DNA of 12,703 nucleotides from Verrucomicrobiota bacterium (GTDB taxonomy: Bacteria; Verrucomicrobiota; Verrucomicrobiia; Verrucomicrobiales; Verrucomicrobiaceae). Positions within the stretch are counted from its first letter, which is position 1; each line of letters opens with the position of its first letter. Under the pieces are notes generated by a model. The model was not told where the DNA came from. It saw only the letters and a list, made by a program, of their open reading frames with translations, and did not search any database. The translations under genes were made by a program, and so were the position numbers. The stretch lies in the NCBI GenBank assembly GCA_021413535.1, contig JAIOQF010000078.1, positions 1-12,703 on the forward strand, written 5' to 3'. Shown here piece by piece: positions 5,162 to 12,703 of this stretch.

Positions 5162-5176
5162 AGCCACTTTTAGTTC

Positions 5177-6421
5177 CTACTTCAAATTTTTTGCCCCGTT
5201 CACCTGCGAGTTCACACGCAGGCGCAGACCGTTGAGCCGGATGAAGCCAGTGGCGTCGTCCTGGTTGTAGGCTTTCGTCGGATCGGCTTCCATCGTGGCG
5301 ATGTGCGGGTTATACATGCTGAACTTAGATTTGCGGCCCGCCGCATGGATGCCGCCTTTGTAGAGTTTCACGCGAACGGTGCCCGAGACGTTCTTCTGGC
5401 TCTCGGTGACGAGCGCTTGGATGGCGAGACGCTCGGGTGCATACCAGAAACCGTTATAAACTAGCTCGGCATATTTCGGAATGAGTGAATCGCGCAGGTG
5501 CATCACCTCGCGATCCATCGTCAGGCTTTCGATTTGACGATGAGCAAAATGCAAAATAGCACCGCCGGGTGTTTCATACACACCGCGGGACTTCATGCCG
5601 ACGAAGCGGTTCTCGACCATGTCCACGCGACCGACGCCGTGTTTGCCGCCGAGCTGATTGAGCAGTTTCATGACAGCGAGCGGGGAGAGCGCCTTGCCAT
5701 TCACCGCGACACAGTTTCCCTTTATGAAATCGAGCGTGACGTATTCCGGTTTGTCAGGTGCGTCCTCAGGGAAGCAGGAGAGCACGGTGAAATAGTCTTT
5801 GTTCTTCTTGTCGCCAGCATCGAACCACGGGTCTTCCAAGATGCCTGCCTCGTAGCTGATGTGCAGGAGATTGCGGTCCATGGAAAAGGGTTTCTTGGCG
5901 CTAGCTTGAACGGGAATCTTGTGTTTCGCGCAGTAGTTGATCATCTCCTGGCGGCCGGGGAATTCGTTGCGGAAGCGTTCGTCGCGCCACGGGGCGATGA
6001 TCTCGATCTCCGGGGCCAGCGCAGCGGCGGTGAGTTCAAAACGCACCTGGTCGTTGCCTTTGCCGGTGGCTCCGTGGGCGATGGCAGTGGCGCCTTCCTT
6101 CTTGGCGATCTCGACCATGCGTTTCGCGATCAAAGGCCGCGCGATGCTGGTGCCGAGGAAATACTGACCTTCGTAAATCGCCCCCGCCTGCATCATCGGG
6201 TAGATGAAGTCCTTGGCGAATTCGTCCTGGAGGTCGTCGATGTAAATGGAGGATGCGCCGGTCTGCTTCGCTTTTTTGTTCAGGCCTTTCAGTTCGTCTT
6301 CCTGCCCGATGTTGGCGCAGAAGCAGATCATCTCCGCGTCATAGGTATCCTTGATCCACGAGAGAAGGACTGAGGTGTCGAGACCACCGGAGTAAGCGAG
6401 AACGATTTTCTTTTTGGGCAT
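5177..6421 (-). CDS. argG: Argininosuccinate synthase
   Basis: A 414-residue enzyme joining citrulline and aspartate with ATP to give argininosuccinate, the penultimate step of arginine synthesis; cytoplasmic. The N-terminal ATP-pyrophosphatase loop AYSGGLDTS is at residues 9-17. Further family landmarks are AHGATGKGNDQVRFEL and NLLHISYEAGILEDP, and a C-terminal domain ending in QVNGAKNLK; the length is normal for ArgG. I chose the ATG at 6421, giving MPKKKIVLAYSGG; the frame could extend to 6448, but the extra residues are not typical of the family. The gene stands alone, convergent with the cassette array and divergent from the permease gene, so it has its own promoter in the 155-base gap upstream. 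No ArgR-like operator was confidently seen. Confidence 0.95.
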   Translation of the reverse strand: MPKKKIVLAYSGGLDTSVLLSWIKDTYDAEMICFCANIGQEDELKGLNKKAKQTGASSIYIDDLQDEFAKDFIYPMMQAGAIYEGQYFLGTSIARPLIAKRMVEIAKKEGATAIAHGATGKGNDQVRFELTAAALAPEIEIIAPWRDERFRNEFPGRQEMINYCAKHKIPVQASAKKPFSMDRNLLHISYEAGILEDPWFDAGDKKNKDYFTVLSCFPEDAPDKPEYVTLDFIKGNCVAVNGKALSPLAVMKLLNQLGGKHGVGRVDMVENRFVGMKSRGVYETPGGAILHFAHRQIESLTMDREVMHLRDSLIPKYAELVYNGFWYAPERLAIQALVTESQKNVSGTVRVKLYKGGIHAAGRKSKFSMYNPHIATMEADPTKAYNQDDATGFIRLNGLRLRVNSQVNGAKNLK

Positions 6422-6576
6422 GATAAGGAAGAGGGAAAGGGCGCGCAACGAATCACGAATTGGCCGGGGTTCAAGGGCAGAGAGAAGTTTTCAGTTTTCA
6501 GTGTCCAGATTTTGGTGTTGAGCTTTATGTCACCCGTTTGCCGCACTAGAGGCGATGCCAACTGAATATTGATAAC
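6422..6576. promoter_or_regulatory. Divergent intergenic region between argG and the permease gene
   Basis: This 155-base gap must hold the promoters for both divergent genes, but I cannot point to a confident -35/-10 pair. It contains a tandem TTTTCAG (6488-6501) followed by TGTCCAG, a simple repeat of a kind I have seen in intergenic DNA of related bacteria. No tRNA or riboswitch is recognisable. Confidence 0.3.
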
Positions 6577-7341
6577 TTGGACTTCATCATTCAACACACT
6601 CTGATTCACGACTCGCATGTATTCGCGCTGGCGCTGGCCGGCGCGTTGTTGATCGGCATGGCCAAGGCGGGGCTCGCGGGCTGCGGCCTGGCGGCGGTGG
6701 TTTTGTTTGCGGATGCTTTCGGCGCGAAAGATTCGACGGGAGTGGTGCTTCCGCTTTTGATTGCGGCGGACTTCATGGGTTTTTTTCTCCTGCGGAAGGG
6801 CGGGGGATCGTGGCGGCAGATCTGGCCGCTGGTGCCGCCGGCCTGCGTGGGCGTGGTGATCGGTTGGTGGCTGCTGGACCGGCTGGACAACAACCTCGCT
6901 AAGCATGTCATCGGCTGGATTATTCTTTCGCTGCTTGCATTGAAGCTGCTGCTGGACTGGCGGCGGGACAAGCTGGCGGAGCTACACAGGCATCCGGTGT
7001 TTGTGGGCAGTCTCGGCGCGGCGGCGGGTATGACGACGATGCTGGCGAATGCCGCTGGCCCGGTGATGACCGTCTATCTGCTGGCGCATCGATTTGGCAA
7101 GGGTGACTACCTCGGCATTTTCACGCGTTTCTTTTTGTTCATCAATCTCTTCAAGGTTCCGTTCAGCGCGCAGATCGGGCTGATCAACGGGCCGTCGCTG
7201 CTGACGAATCTGCTGCTGCTGCCAGCGGTGGTGCTGGGCGTTGGGATCGGATGGAAAGCAGTCAAACTGATGTCGCAGACCGTGTTTGAGTGGGTGGTGT
7301 TTGTCTTCGCACTGGTGGCAGCGCTGAAGCTGGTGATGTGA
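6577..7341 (+). CDS. TauE/SafE-family (sulfite exporter-like) membrane permease
   Basis: A 254-residue protein with seven or eight hydrophobic helices and the internal two-fold organisation of the TauE/SafE (DUF81) family, whose characterised members move sulfite, sulfoacetate or related organic acids across the inner membrane. Family-like features are the N-terminal GALLIGMAKAGLAGCG repeat motif (about 22-37) and its second copy GSLGAAAGMTTMLANAAGPVM (about 147-167). The substrate cannot be told from sequence. The start is the TTG at 6577: the only upstream in-frame codons before a stop offer no ATG, and the next ATG (6658) would remove most of the first helix. No ribosome binding site is obvious. 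It is a single gene, convergent with the secretin operon. Confidence 0.8.
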   Translation: MDFIIQHTLIHDSHVFALALAGALLIGMAKAGLAGCGLAAVVLFADAFGAKDSTGVVLPLLIAADFMGFFLLRKGGGSWRQIWPLVPPACVGVVIGWWLLDRLDNNLAKHVIGWIILSLLALKLLLDWRRDKLAELHRHPVFVGSLGAAAGMTTMLANAAGPVMTVYLLAHRFGKGDYLGIFTRFFLFINLFKVPFSAQIGLINGPSLLTNLLLLPAVVLGVGIGWKAVKLMSQTVFEWVVFVFALVAALKLVM

Positions 7342-7449
7342 GCGGCGAGTTCAGTTGGCACAGAGCGAAGGCACACCTGCCGTCCGGTTGCGCAGAATTC
7401 TGCTAATCCTGCTTAGAGCTCTCTCGCAGCGGCTTTCAAGTGGAGCTTT
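7342..7449. other. Convergent intergenic region
   Basis: A 108-base gap between the permease and secretin genes contains two perfect palindromes, GCAGAATTCTGC (7392-7403) and AGAGCTCT (7415-7422), and a T-run at 7446-7451. I could not fold a convincing GC-rich stem directly before the T-run, so no terminator is called. Confidence 0.3.
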
Positions 7450-9837
7450 TTAATTGGGCCTTGCCGGCGTGAAGCGGTTGTTCAAATCCACGCGCGATTT
7501 TGTCGACGGTGGATCGTCATCGGAAACGGCTTGGGCGCGCGGGATGCCTTCAATCGGGATGCGCATCTCTGGAGCGGCATTGCCGGGGTCGGCAAAGGCG
7601 CGGGTTTTTGGGTAGGACTCGGCTTGTTTTTCGATTTCCATCTGCTGCTGCACATAGGAGTCGCCGCTGGGCATGATCTGCGGCTTGACGAAGATGAGGA
7701 GTTCGCGGCGTTCCTTGGTCTTGCTGGTGTTGCCGAAGAGATATTTGATGAGCGGGATGCGCACCACAATCGGCAGTCCGGTCTTGGATTTGTTGTCGCG
7801 TTCCGTGATCAGGCCGCCGAGGAGCACGGTGGTGGCATTCGGGACGATGATGGTGTTCTTCAACTCCTGGGTGGAGAGATTGGGCACCTTGTTGCCGCTA
7901 ATCTCGGTGAAGCCGGCGACATCGAAATTGCGCTGGCTGAACTCGAGCTTGACCTCGTCGTTGGCGTAGATGTGAGGGATGATGTCGAGCCGCAGTTCGA
8001 CGGGAATGTATTGCGTAGTCGAAGAGATGGCGGCGTTGGCGTTGGTGGTGCCGGCCTGGGTGAGGGTCTGGCCGGCGATGGCAATCTGCTGACCGACCGA
8101 GATCGTCGCCTGCTTGTGATTCAAGGTGGTGACGTTGGGGCGTTGGAGCACATGGAACCGTTTGGAGTCGTCGAGCGTGCGGAGGAAGACATTGAGATGG
8201 TCGCCGATTTGTCCGTAGATGGAAAGGCCTTGAAGGGGAGGGAAATCGGAGAGTTTGGAGATGGAGGTGAAATCGGTGGCCTTGCTGCCCATCGTCAGGA
8301 TGGTTCCTGCGCCTGCGTTCTCATTGTTCTTGCCGAAGCTTTCCAAGGTGTGAATCCAGTCGAGACCGAACTGGAAATTATCCGCGAGCGTGAACTCGCC
8401 GAGAATGACGGAGAGCAGGAGTTGCTGGGGTCGTTTGTCGAGTTCTGCGGCGAGTTGCTCGAGAAGACGCAACTGTTCGGGTGGACCGGAGGCGAAGAGG
8501 CGGCTGGCAGACGGGTCGACAATGAGCAGGGTTTTTCCGATGAGCACTGACTGGGCTTTCATATCGCGTTCCTGAAATCCACCACCGCCAGAGCCGCCGA
8601 TACTACCACCAAAACCACCTCCGCCGAAACCGCCACTACCGTAGCCGCCGCTACCACCGAAACTTCCGCCGCCGAAGCCTCCACCACCAAAACCAGAAGA
8701 GCCGAAACCGCCGCCACTGTTGCTTACCTGAGTGGTGGTTGTGGTCGTCTTGCTGTCGGTGCCTTGGAGCTTGCCGCCACCATCGTTCGCGTCTTTTGTT
8801 CCGCGCAGCAGCGCATCGTGGGCGACACTGGCGAATTCCAGAACGTCCATGTAACGAAGCTTCAGCGAAATGAAGCTGCGGGCGTCTGTCGCGGCATCAA
8901 ACTCTTTTACCAAGCTCTCGATGTATTGGATTTCCAAGGGGCGGGCGACGATCAACAAGCTGTTGGTCCGCGTGATGGCCTGAATTTTTGGGGGTGCGGC
9001 TTCGGATTCGCCCACGCTGGTGGTTGCGCTCACCTGGGCGGCGGCTTGCGCGGCGGCCTGCTGAGGATTGGTTGGACGCGGCTGATTGTTGGGGATCGGG
9101 GGCGGCACGCCCTTGCTCTGCGGAGAGGTGGTGCCGCTGCCGATGCCGAGCAACTCGGCCAGCGCCTTGGCTACTTCCTCGGCGTCGGCGCGCTCGAGCC
9201 GGATGGTTTTATGAACGGTTTCACCCGGCGGAACATCGACCTGCTTGGCGAGGTCGATATAGGCGCGGATGGTGTTGGAGTTTTCGGTGATGACCAGCGC
9301 GCGGGCGTTGGGGACGGCGGTGATTTTACCGTAGGGATGGTTGGGCACTATCTGGGAGAAAGCCTGCGCGGCTTCGTCGGATTTCAAATAATTGAGCGGC
9401 AGCACGAAGCTGACCACCTTGTCGGTTTTGGGCAGGTCATCGGCATGCAGCACCATGTCGACGCGCTCGCTGGCGGGATTGCGTCCGGCTTCGAACGCGA
9501 TGATCTTCACCATGTTTTCGCCGCTGGGCACAAAGGCGTAACCAGAGAAGAGCAGTGACTTCTCGATGAATTCAATGGCTTCCTCCTTGGTGAGCTGGCC
9601 GTTGGTTTCAATGGTGACCACGGCATTTTCAATGTGCGGGTCGCGAATGATGCGCTTGCCGGTCATCTCCTGGTAATCTTCCAGCACCTGGCCGAGCGGC
9701 ATGTTTGGATAATGAACCGACACGGGTTTTTCTCCACCCGGTTGCAAGGGTGCGGAAGGCGTGGTTTGCGCAGAGGCGAATCCTGCGGCGGCGAGAATGA
9801 TCGCGAACACGAAGAAGGAGAGGGGTCGGGTCAGCAT
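7450..9837 (-). CDS. gspD: Type II secretion / type IV pilus-like secretin (GspD family)
   Basis: A 795-residue outer-membrane channel subunit. Residues 1-23 are a signal peptide (cleavage near ASA-Q). An N0 domain (about 38-115) and N1 (about 140-202) are followed by N2, which is interrupted by a Pro/Ala-rich loop (about 240-280), and N3, which carries a long Gly/Phe-rich insertion (375-421). The secretin barrel spans about 473-722 and has the diagnostic VLLGGLITERDNKSKTGLPIV...IPLIKYLF segment (671-701) and ELLIFVKPQIM. A tail of about 70 residues follows and could bind a pilotin. It is the last gene of a minus-strand operon, 17 bases after the Pro-rich protein gene. Family and order recall the Akkermansia Amuc_1098 locus. 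Whether the machine secretes proteins or builds pili cannot be decided here. Confidence 0.92.
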   Translation of the reverse strand: MLTRPLSFFVFAIILAAAGFASAQTTPSAPLQPGGEKPVSVHYPNMPLGQVLEDYQEMTGKRIIRDPHIENAVVTIETNGQLTKEEAIEFIEKSLLFSGYAFVPSGENMVKIIAFEAGRNPASERVDMVLHADDLPKTDKVVSFVLPLNYLKSDEAAQAFSQIVPNHPYGKITAVPNARALVITENSNTIRAYIDLAKQVDVPPGETVHKTIRLERADAEEVAKALAELLGIGSGTTSPQSKGVPPPIPNNQPRPTNPQQAAAQAAAQVSATTSVGESEAAPPKIQAITRTNSLLIVARPLEIQYIESLVKEFDAATDARSFISLKLRYMDVLEFASVAHDALLRGTKDANDGGGKLQGTDSKTTTTTTQVSNSGGGFGSSGFGGGGFGGGSFGGSGGYGSGGFGGGGFGGSIGGSGGGGFQERDMKAQSVLIGKTLLIVDPSASRLFASGPPEQLRLLEQLAAELDKRPQQLLLSVILGEFTLADNFQFGLDWIHTLESFGKNNENAGAGTILTMGSKATDFTSISKLSDFPPLQGLSIYGQIGDHLNVFLRTLDDSKRFHVLQRPNVTTLNHKQATISVGQQIAIAGQTLTQAGTTNANAAISSTTQYIPVELRLDIIPHIYANDEVKLEFSQRNFDVAGFTEISGNKVPNLSTQELKNTIIVPNATTVLLGGLITERDNKSKTGLPIVVRIPLIKYLFGNTSKTKERRELLIFVKPQIMPSGDSYVQQQMEIEKQAESYPKTRAFADPGNAAPEMRIPIEGIPRAQAVSDDDPPSTKSRVDLNNRFTPARPN
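8575..8718 (-). repeat. Degenerate tandem repeat coding the Gly/Phe-rich insertion in the secretin
   Basis: About 48 codons (residues 374-421) consist of irregular GGFGG/GGSFGG/GGYGS units, read from repeated GG(N)-TT(Y) codons. The stretch lies inside N3, a domain that lines the vestibule and gate of secretins. Such tracts are prone to slippage, so its length may differ between strains. Confidence 0.75.
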
Positions 9838-9854
9838 GGTGAAAGGTGGGTGGG

Positions 9855-10547
9855 TCAGGGCTGGGATGGTTGCGGCAAGGTGGGCTGCGGCAGAGTGTTC
9901 AAGCGCCGGCGCTGGACGGTGGGAACATTGTTGGCTGGTGAAACACCTGGCTGCGGCGACGGCAGTTTGGGTGCCGGGGGCACCATGCCTGGTCGGGGGG
10001 CTTGAGTTCCTGTTGGAACAATGTTGGGTGCAGAAGAGTTTGGCTGCTGCGGCATGTTTGGAGGCGTGATGATCATGCCAGGGTTGTTCTGCCCGCGCAT
10101 GGCCATCTGGGGATTCGGATTGGCGCCGCCGCCTTGCGCGGCCATCTGGTGCAGGTAGCTTTCATCGTAGCGCACGACGGCAGTTTCGTTGTTTCGCTCC
10201 AGTTCCACGAAAGTCTCAGAGCGCCGGTTCTCGAGATGAGCTGTTTTTACTTTGGTGCCGTCGGCTGCGGGCTCCTGATTTTTTAAGCGCGAGTATTCGC
10301 GGGTCTTGATGTTTACGAGGATGATGATGTTGTCGTCACCTGCCCGCCGCCAGCCGGCGAGGGCCAGATCCTTGGCAAACGATTCTTTATTCAGCGCAAC
10401 AGGTGCGGTCTTTAGCGTGAAGGGATTTTTTTCCCAGCCAGTCTCATAGCGATTGATGGGGTGGGCCTTTGGCTCGGTGAACGGAGCCGCCGGAGCTGCA
10501 CCGAGAACCGCAAAAATCCAAAGAAGAATGGAAAAATATTTTTTCAT
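9855..10547 (-). CDS. Exported Pro-rich protein of the secretion operon, uncharacterised
   Basis: A 230-residue protein starting at the ATG at 10547; a TTG one codon earlier is less likely. Residues 1-20 are a signal peptide (cleavage near PAAP). A compact region of about residues 30-135 has alternating strands (DDNIIILVNIKTREYSRL, then KVKTAHLENRRSETFVELERNNETAVVRYD), in form like the small periplasmic beta domains of GspC or PilP, which link the inner-membrane platform to the secretin. The last 90 residues are Pro/Asn/Gln-rich and probably disordered. The TGA of the upstream GspM-like gene overlaps its ATG (TGATG), so translation is coupled. Its place just before gspD supports a role as connector, but no family is recognised by motif. 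Confidence 0.65.
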   Translation of the reverse strand: MKKYFSILLWIFAVLGAAPAAPFTEPKAHPINRYETGWEKNPFTLKTAPVALNKESFAKDLALAGWRRAGDDNIIILVNIKTREYSRLKNQEPAADGTKVKTAHLENRRSETFVELERNNETAVVRYDESYLHQMAAQGGGANPNPQMAMRGQNNPGMIITPPNMPQQPNSSAPNIVPTGTQAPRPGMVPPAPKLPSPQPGVSPANNVPTVQRRRLNTLPQPTLPQPSQP

Positions 10548-11080
10548 CAAATGGTCTTGGAGGCCGGAGGCTGATACCAGCGCCAGAACTGCACGGCGCA
10601 GACGACCTTGGTGGGATCTTCTTTGTCTGGCGTGAGCTTGAGATAGGGCACGACGCGAAAATCCTGGGGCGAGAGCACGCTGTAGATCCAGCGGAATACG
10701 TTCGAGAGCTCGCCTTTCACCGTGAGCGTGACGCCGGCCTGCTGGAAAAATTCGTTCTTCACCTGTTCCTGATATTGCTTGGAGACCACGGAAACTCCCG
10801 AGGCTTGCGCTTTGGCGAGCAGGGTTTCAAACAACTCGTTGTCCGCATCGAGATCGTTCTTGGCGACGGGCTGATGCTGCGCGAGCCATTCGCCGCGTTT
10901 CTTCCAGTTGGGCAAGTCGGCAAGGAGGTCGTCGGAATCCTGGCGCTCGGCGGCGAGTGCCTGCTCTTGGATTGTGATGGCGCGCTGCCATGACTGCAGT
11001 GTCTTCGTTATCATCAGCCCACCGATGACGGCCAGCAGTCCGACGGACAAAGTCAGCAGCTTTTTCTCGCTGTCTTTCAT
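10547..11080 (-). CDS. GspM/PilO-like inner-membrane platform protein
   Basis: A 177-residue bitopic protein: a short charged N-terminus, one membrane helix at about residues 8-27, a coiled-coil (about 28-70, QEQALAAERQDSDDLLADL), then a periplasmic alpha/beta domain (about 80-170) of the ferredoxin-like type found in GspM and PilO. This layout and its position directly after a GspL-like gene make GspM/PilO the best assignment; sequence identity in this family is usually low. Its ATG overlaps the stop of the upstream gene by four bases (ATGA), and its own TGA overlaps the next ATG, indicating coupled translation. The comparable Akkermansia protein at this position is Amuc_1100, but the relation is inferred from order and architecture only. 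Confidence 0.65.
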   Translation of the reverse strand: MKDSEKKLLTLSVGLLAVIGGLMITKTLQSWQRAITIQEQALAAERQDSDDLLADLPNWKKRGEWLAQHQPVAKNDLDADNELFETLLAKAQASGVSVVSKQYQEQVKNEFFQQAGVTLTVKGELSNVFRWIYSVLSPQDFRVVPYLKLTPDKEDPTKVVCAVQFWRWYQPPASKTI

Positions 11081-12303
11081 GGGACTTCACCTCCGGTGCC
11101 CAGCGTGCCTTCCGCGCGGAAGCTCGCCTGGTTGTCTTCGAGGATCGTGGGCTGCGGGAAGTTCCAGGTGTATTGATGCAGGCCAGCATCGTTGGTGAGA
11201 TCAGCCTGAAATTTTTTTGCGTGAGTGATCGTGCTGGCCTTGCCGCTGACGACCAGCTTGTTGCTCTCGAGGAAAAACTCCTTCAATTGGATGCCTTCAT
11301 CCGGCAGGAGCGAGGCTACGCGGTGAAATAGTTCCGTCGGATACGAGTCGGCGTTGGTCGCAGGTTCCAGCACCTGCCAGCGGGTCTGCATCTGGCGCAC
11401 GGATTCGATCTCCGGTCGGCGCTTTTCCAGTTCCGCAGTCTGCTTTGTCACATTCTGACCGCGCCAGTATAGCCAGCCCGACCAAGCGGCAAAGCTGAGA
11501 ATGTATAGGGCCACGAGTGCGGTGATGATCTGCGCAGTGCGACGGCGCTTGGCCCGCCCCTGCGCGGCGCGCGCCATTTCCGGCGGGAAAATTCCACCGG
11601 GCTTTTCCGGCAGCACCGGCAACGGTCGGGCCTCGATCCACGCGCGGACTCCAAGCGCATCCTTCACGGCGTCGGCAAAACCCGGTTCCGGTTTTGTCCA
11701 CACACGAATGCCGGATGGGCGCGTAAGAAATCCCTGCACTTCCAGTCCGAGGCAGAGTGCGCGTATTTCCTGCGCGGCTTCTACATCGAGCCGGCGCGCG
11801 CTCAGCACTGAAAAATGCAGCAGCGTTTCACCGCGTGCGAAGGCGATCACGAGTCGTCCCAGTTCTTTCCAGATCACCGCTTCGCCATCAGGCAGGGGGA
11901 ACAGGCGAGGGGACAGCTCAAATGAATCTGGCCGCTGTCCCGCCCACGGTGCTTCCGGCAGATCAGCCAGGCCGGCGCTGGCGACAAGAACGCGATTTTC
12001 AGAACGGCCCGCCTCCCAATGCGTCCAAGATTTTCCATCGCCCGCTTCGTTGGCACCGAGCGTTTCCCATTTCAGCGTTGCCACGGCGGCAAGATCCAGC
12101 TTGCCATCCTGCGGTGCCACGGCCCAGAACGGAACGCTGTCCAGCGCCAGAGCTTCGATGGCAAAAACTCCTCCGCCAGTTCCGTCAGCGACTTCTACTT
12201 TCTTCCAGCCGCCGGTTGTTTCCAGCCGCCAATATTCCCTCCCGGTTTCTCCAGGAAGGCAAAGGTTGGCGCGGGTGCCGGTTTTCAGGGTGGGGCCGGG
12301 CAT
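11077..12303 (-). CDS. GspL-like (PilM/PilN-like) inner-membrane platform protein
   Basis: A 408-residue protein with an extended N-terminal cytoplasmic part (about 1-250), a basic stretch AKRRR, one membrane helix (about 257-280), a short coiled-coil (about 283-310, KQTAELEKRRPEIESVRQMQ) and a periplasmic domain (about 320-400) with the pattern of PilN/GspL ferredoxin-like folds (PDEGIQLKEFFLESNKLVVSGKAS). In type II secretion GspL links the cytoplasmic ATPase to GspM and the pseudopilus; type IV pilus systems split this job between PilM and PilN. The cytoplasmic domain shows no clear ATP-binding motifs of the actin-like PilM, as in GspL. The ATG at 12303 is the first in frame. It is followed by the GspM-like gene with an ATGA overlap. 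Confidence 0.7.
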   Translation of the reverse strand: MPGPTLKTGTRANLCLPGETGREYWRLETTGGWKKVEVADGTGGGVFAIEALALDSVPFWAVAPQDGKLDLAAVATLKWETLGANEAGDGKSWTHWEAGRSENRVLVASAGLADLPEAPWAGQRPDSFELSPRLFPLPDGEAVIWKELGRLVIAFARGETLLHFSVLSARRLDVEAAQEIRALCLGLEVQGFLTRPSGIRVWTKPEPGFADAVKDALGVRAWIEARPLPVLPEKPGGIFPPEMARAAQGRAKRRRTAQIITALVALYILSFAAWSGWLYWRGQNVTKQTAELEKRRPEIESVRQMQTRWQVLEPATNADSYPTELFHRVASLLPDEGIQLKEFFLESNKLVVSGKASTITHAKKFQADLTNDAGLHQYTWNFPQPTILEDNQASFRAEGTLGTGGEVP

Positions 12304-12382
12304 GGGTAAGTTGTTGCGCTAATGAACAGGGCGCGGTTCATCATACAGCAATTCATCCGGGCCGCAGCAGAAAATATCAAGG
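12304..12382 (-). other. Short gap between GspK-like and GspL-like genes
   Basis: These 79 bases separate two genes on the same strand. I see no hairpin with T-run and no clear promoter, so read-through is likely. The gap is the only substantial one in an operon where the other genes overlap or are 17 bases apart. Confidence 0.35.
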
Positions 12383-12703
12383 TCAGTTCCCGGAGGATTC
12401 GCGCCACTCCATCACGGGTGATCGTCCGTCGACGCCTTTGCGCAACACCACCGAAATACGCCGGGCGTAATTTCCGGCCCGACCCACGCTGTCCACTCGT
12501 GCGATGGTCCCTTTCAAGGTGAACAATCCTGTGCCGCTCGTTGGCGTGGTTGCCGTCGCGCCCAGCAGCACCATCGCTTCGTCGATGCTTTGCATCGGCT
12601 GGTCGTCTTCCGTATGCGGAATTCCATCGGGCCCATTGCGCGCGGCCACGAGGGTTTGCGCCGCGCTCACCGGCACATCGGCCACGATGGCGATTAGTTC
12701 CGC
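12383..12703 (-). CDS. gspK: GspK-like minor pseudopilin, C-terminal part (5' end outside the window)
   Basis: The frame is open from the right edge to a TGA at 12383 and gives the last 106 residues. It shows the pattern of the GspK C-terminus: AELIAIVADVPVSAAQTLVAARNGPDG..., then DDQPMQSIDEAMVLLG, then a strand-rich end (GLFTLKGTIARVDSVG..ARRISVVLRK) finishing MEWRES. GspK forms the tip of the pseudopilus with GspI and GspJ and controls its length. The gene starts beyond the window, and a GTG at 12685 is internal. It is followed after 79 bases by the GspL-like gene, so it probably belongs to the same operon. Confidence 0.7.
   Translation of the reverse strand, partial: AELIAIVADVPVSAAQTLVAARNGPDGIPHTEDDQPMQSIDEAMVLLGATATTPTSGTGLFTLKGTIARVDSVGRAGNYARRISVVLRKGVDGRSPVMEWRESSGN

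Noticed and set aside
5498..6373. 291-codon ORF opposite argG
   Set aside because: Antisense to a clear argG; the apparent length comes from codon bias in the real gene.
7531..9558. Two long plus-strand ORFs (7531-8550 and 8764-9558) opposite gspD
   Set aside because: The minus strand encodes a full-length secretin with all expected domains; these are shadow frames rich in Gly/Val/Asp.
11501..12470. Overlapping plus-strand ORFs opposite the GspL-like gene
   Set aside because: Arg/Ser/Pro-rich products without motifs, antisense to a gene supported by domain layout and operon position.

Overview
The window looks like chromosomal DNA of a Verrucomicrobiota bacterium, probably a Pedosphaera/Limisphaerales-type lineage. 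This is inferred from the general character of the housekeeping genes, a type II secretion / type IV pilus-like gene order reminiscent of the Akkermansia secretin locus, and a small palindromic repeat of a kind I associate with that phylum. No rRNA, tRNA or CRISPR array was seen.

Layout. (1) Positions 1-1298, minus strand: a ClpP-fold serine protease of the SDH/SppA-like class, followed after 4 bases by the start of a SurA/PpiC-type lipoprotein that runs off the left edge. (2) Positions 1299-1606: intergenic, holding a palindromic repeat, short inverted and direct repeats and at best one doubtful small ORF. (3) Positions 1607 to about 5131, plus strand: six consecutive integron-type gene cassettes. 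Each has one small ORF and is followed by an attC-like site: R''-(5 nt)-L''...L'-(spacer)-R', with an unpaired base in L'' and a G|TT-type junction. In cassettes 1, 2 and 3 the first bases of the cassette are exactly complementary to the R'' box at its own end, which is the signature of a circularisable cassette. No integron integrase is visible, so within this window it is a cluster of attC sites lacking an integrase (CALIN) or the part of a larger integron away from intI. (4) 5177-6421 argG (minus). (5) 6577-7341 TauE/SafE-type permease (plus). (6) 7450-12703, minus strand: a tightly packed secretion operon transcribed GspK-like (partial) -> GspL/PilM-N-like -> GspM/PilO-like -> uncharacterised exported Pro-rich protein -> secretin GspD.

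How it fits together. The secretion operon would build the inner-membrane platform and outer-membrane channel of a type II secretion or type IV pilus-like machine. The cassettes carry mostly uncharacterised proteins: three with signal peptides, two with membrane helices and one TPR protein. One cassette gene (cassette 2) is split by an apparent frameshift. The cassette array, sitting between two ordinary chromosomal genes, is the most unusual part of the window and does not match ordinary operon structure.
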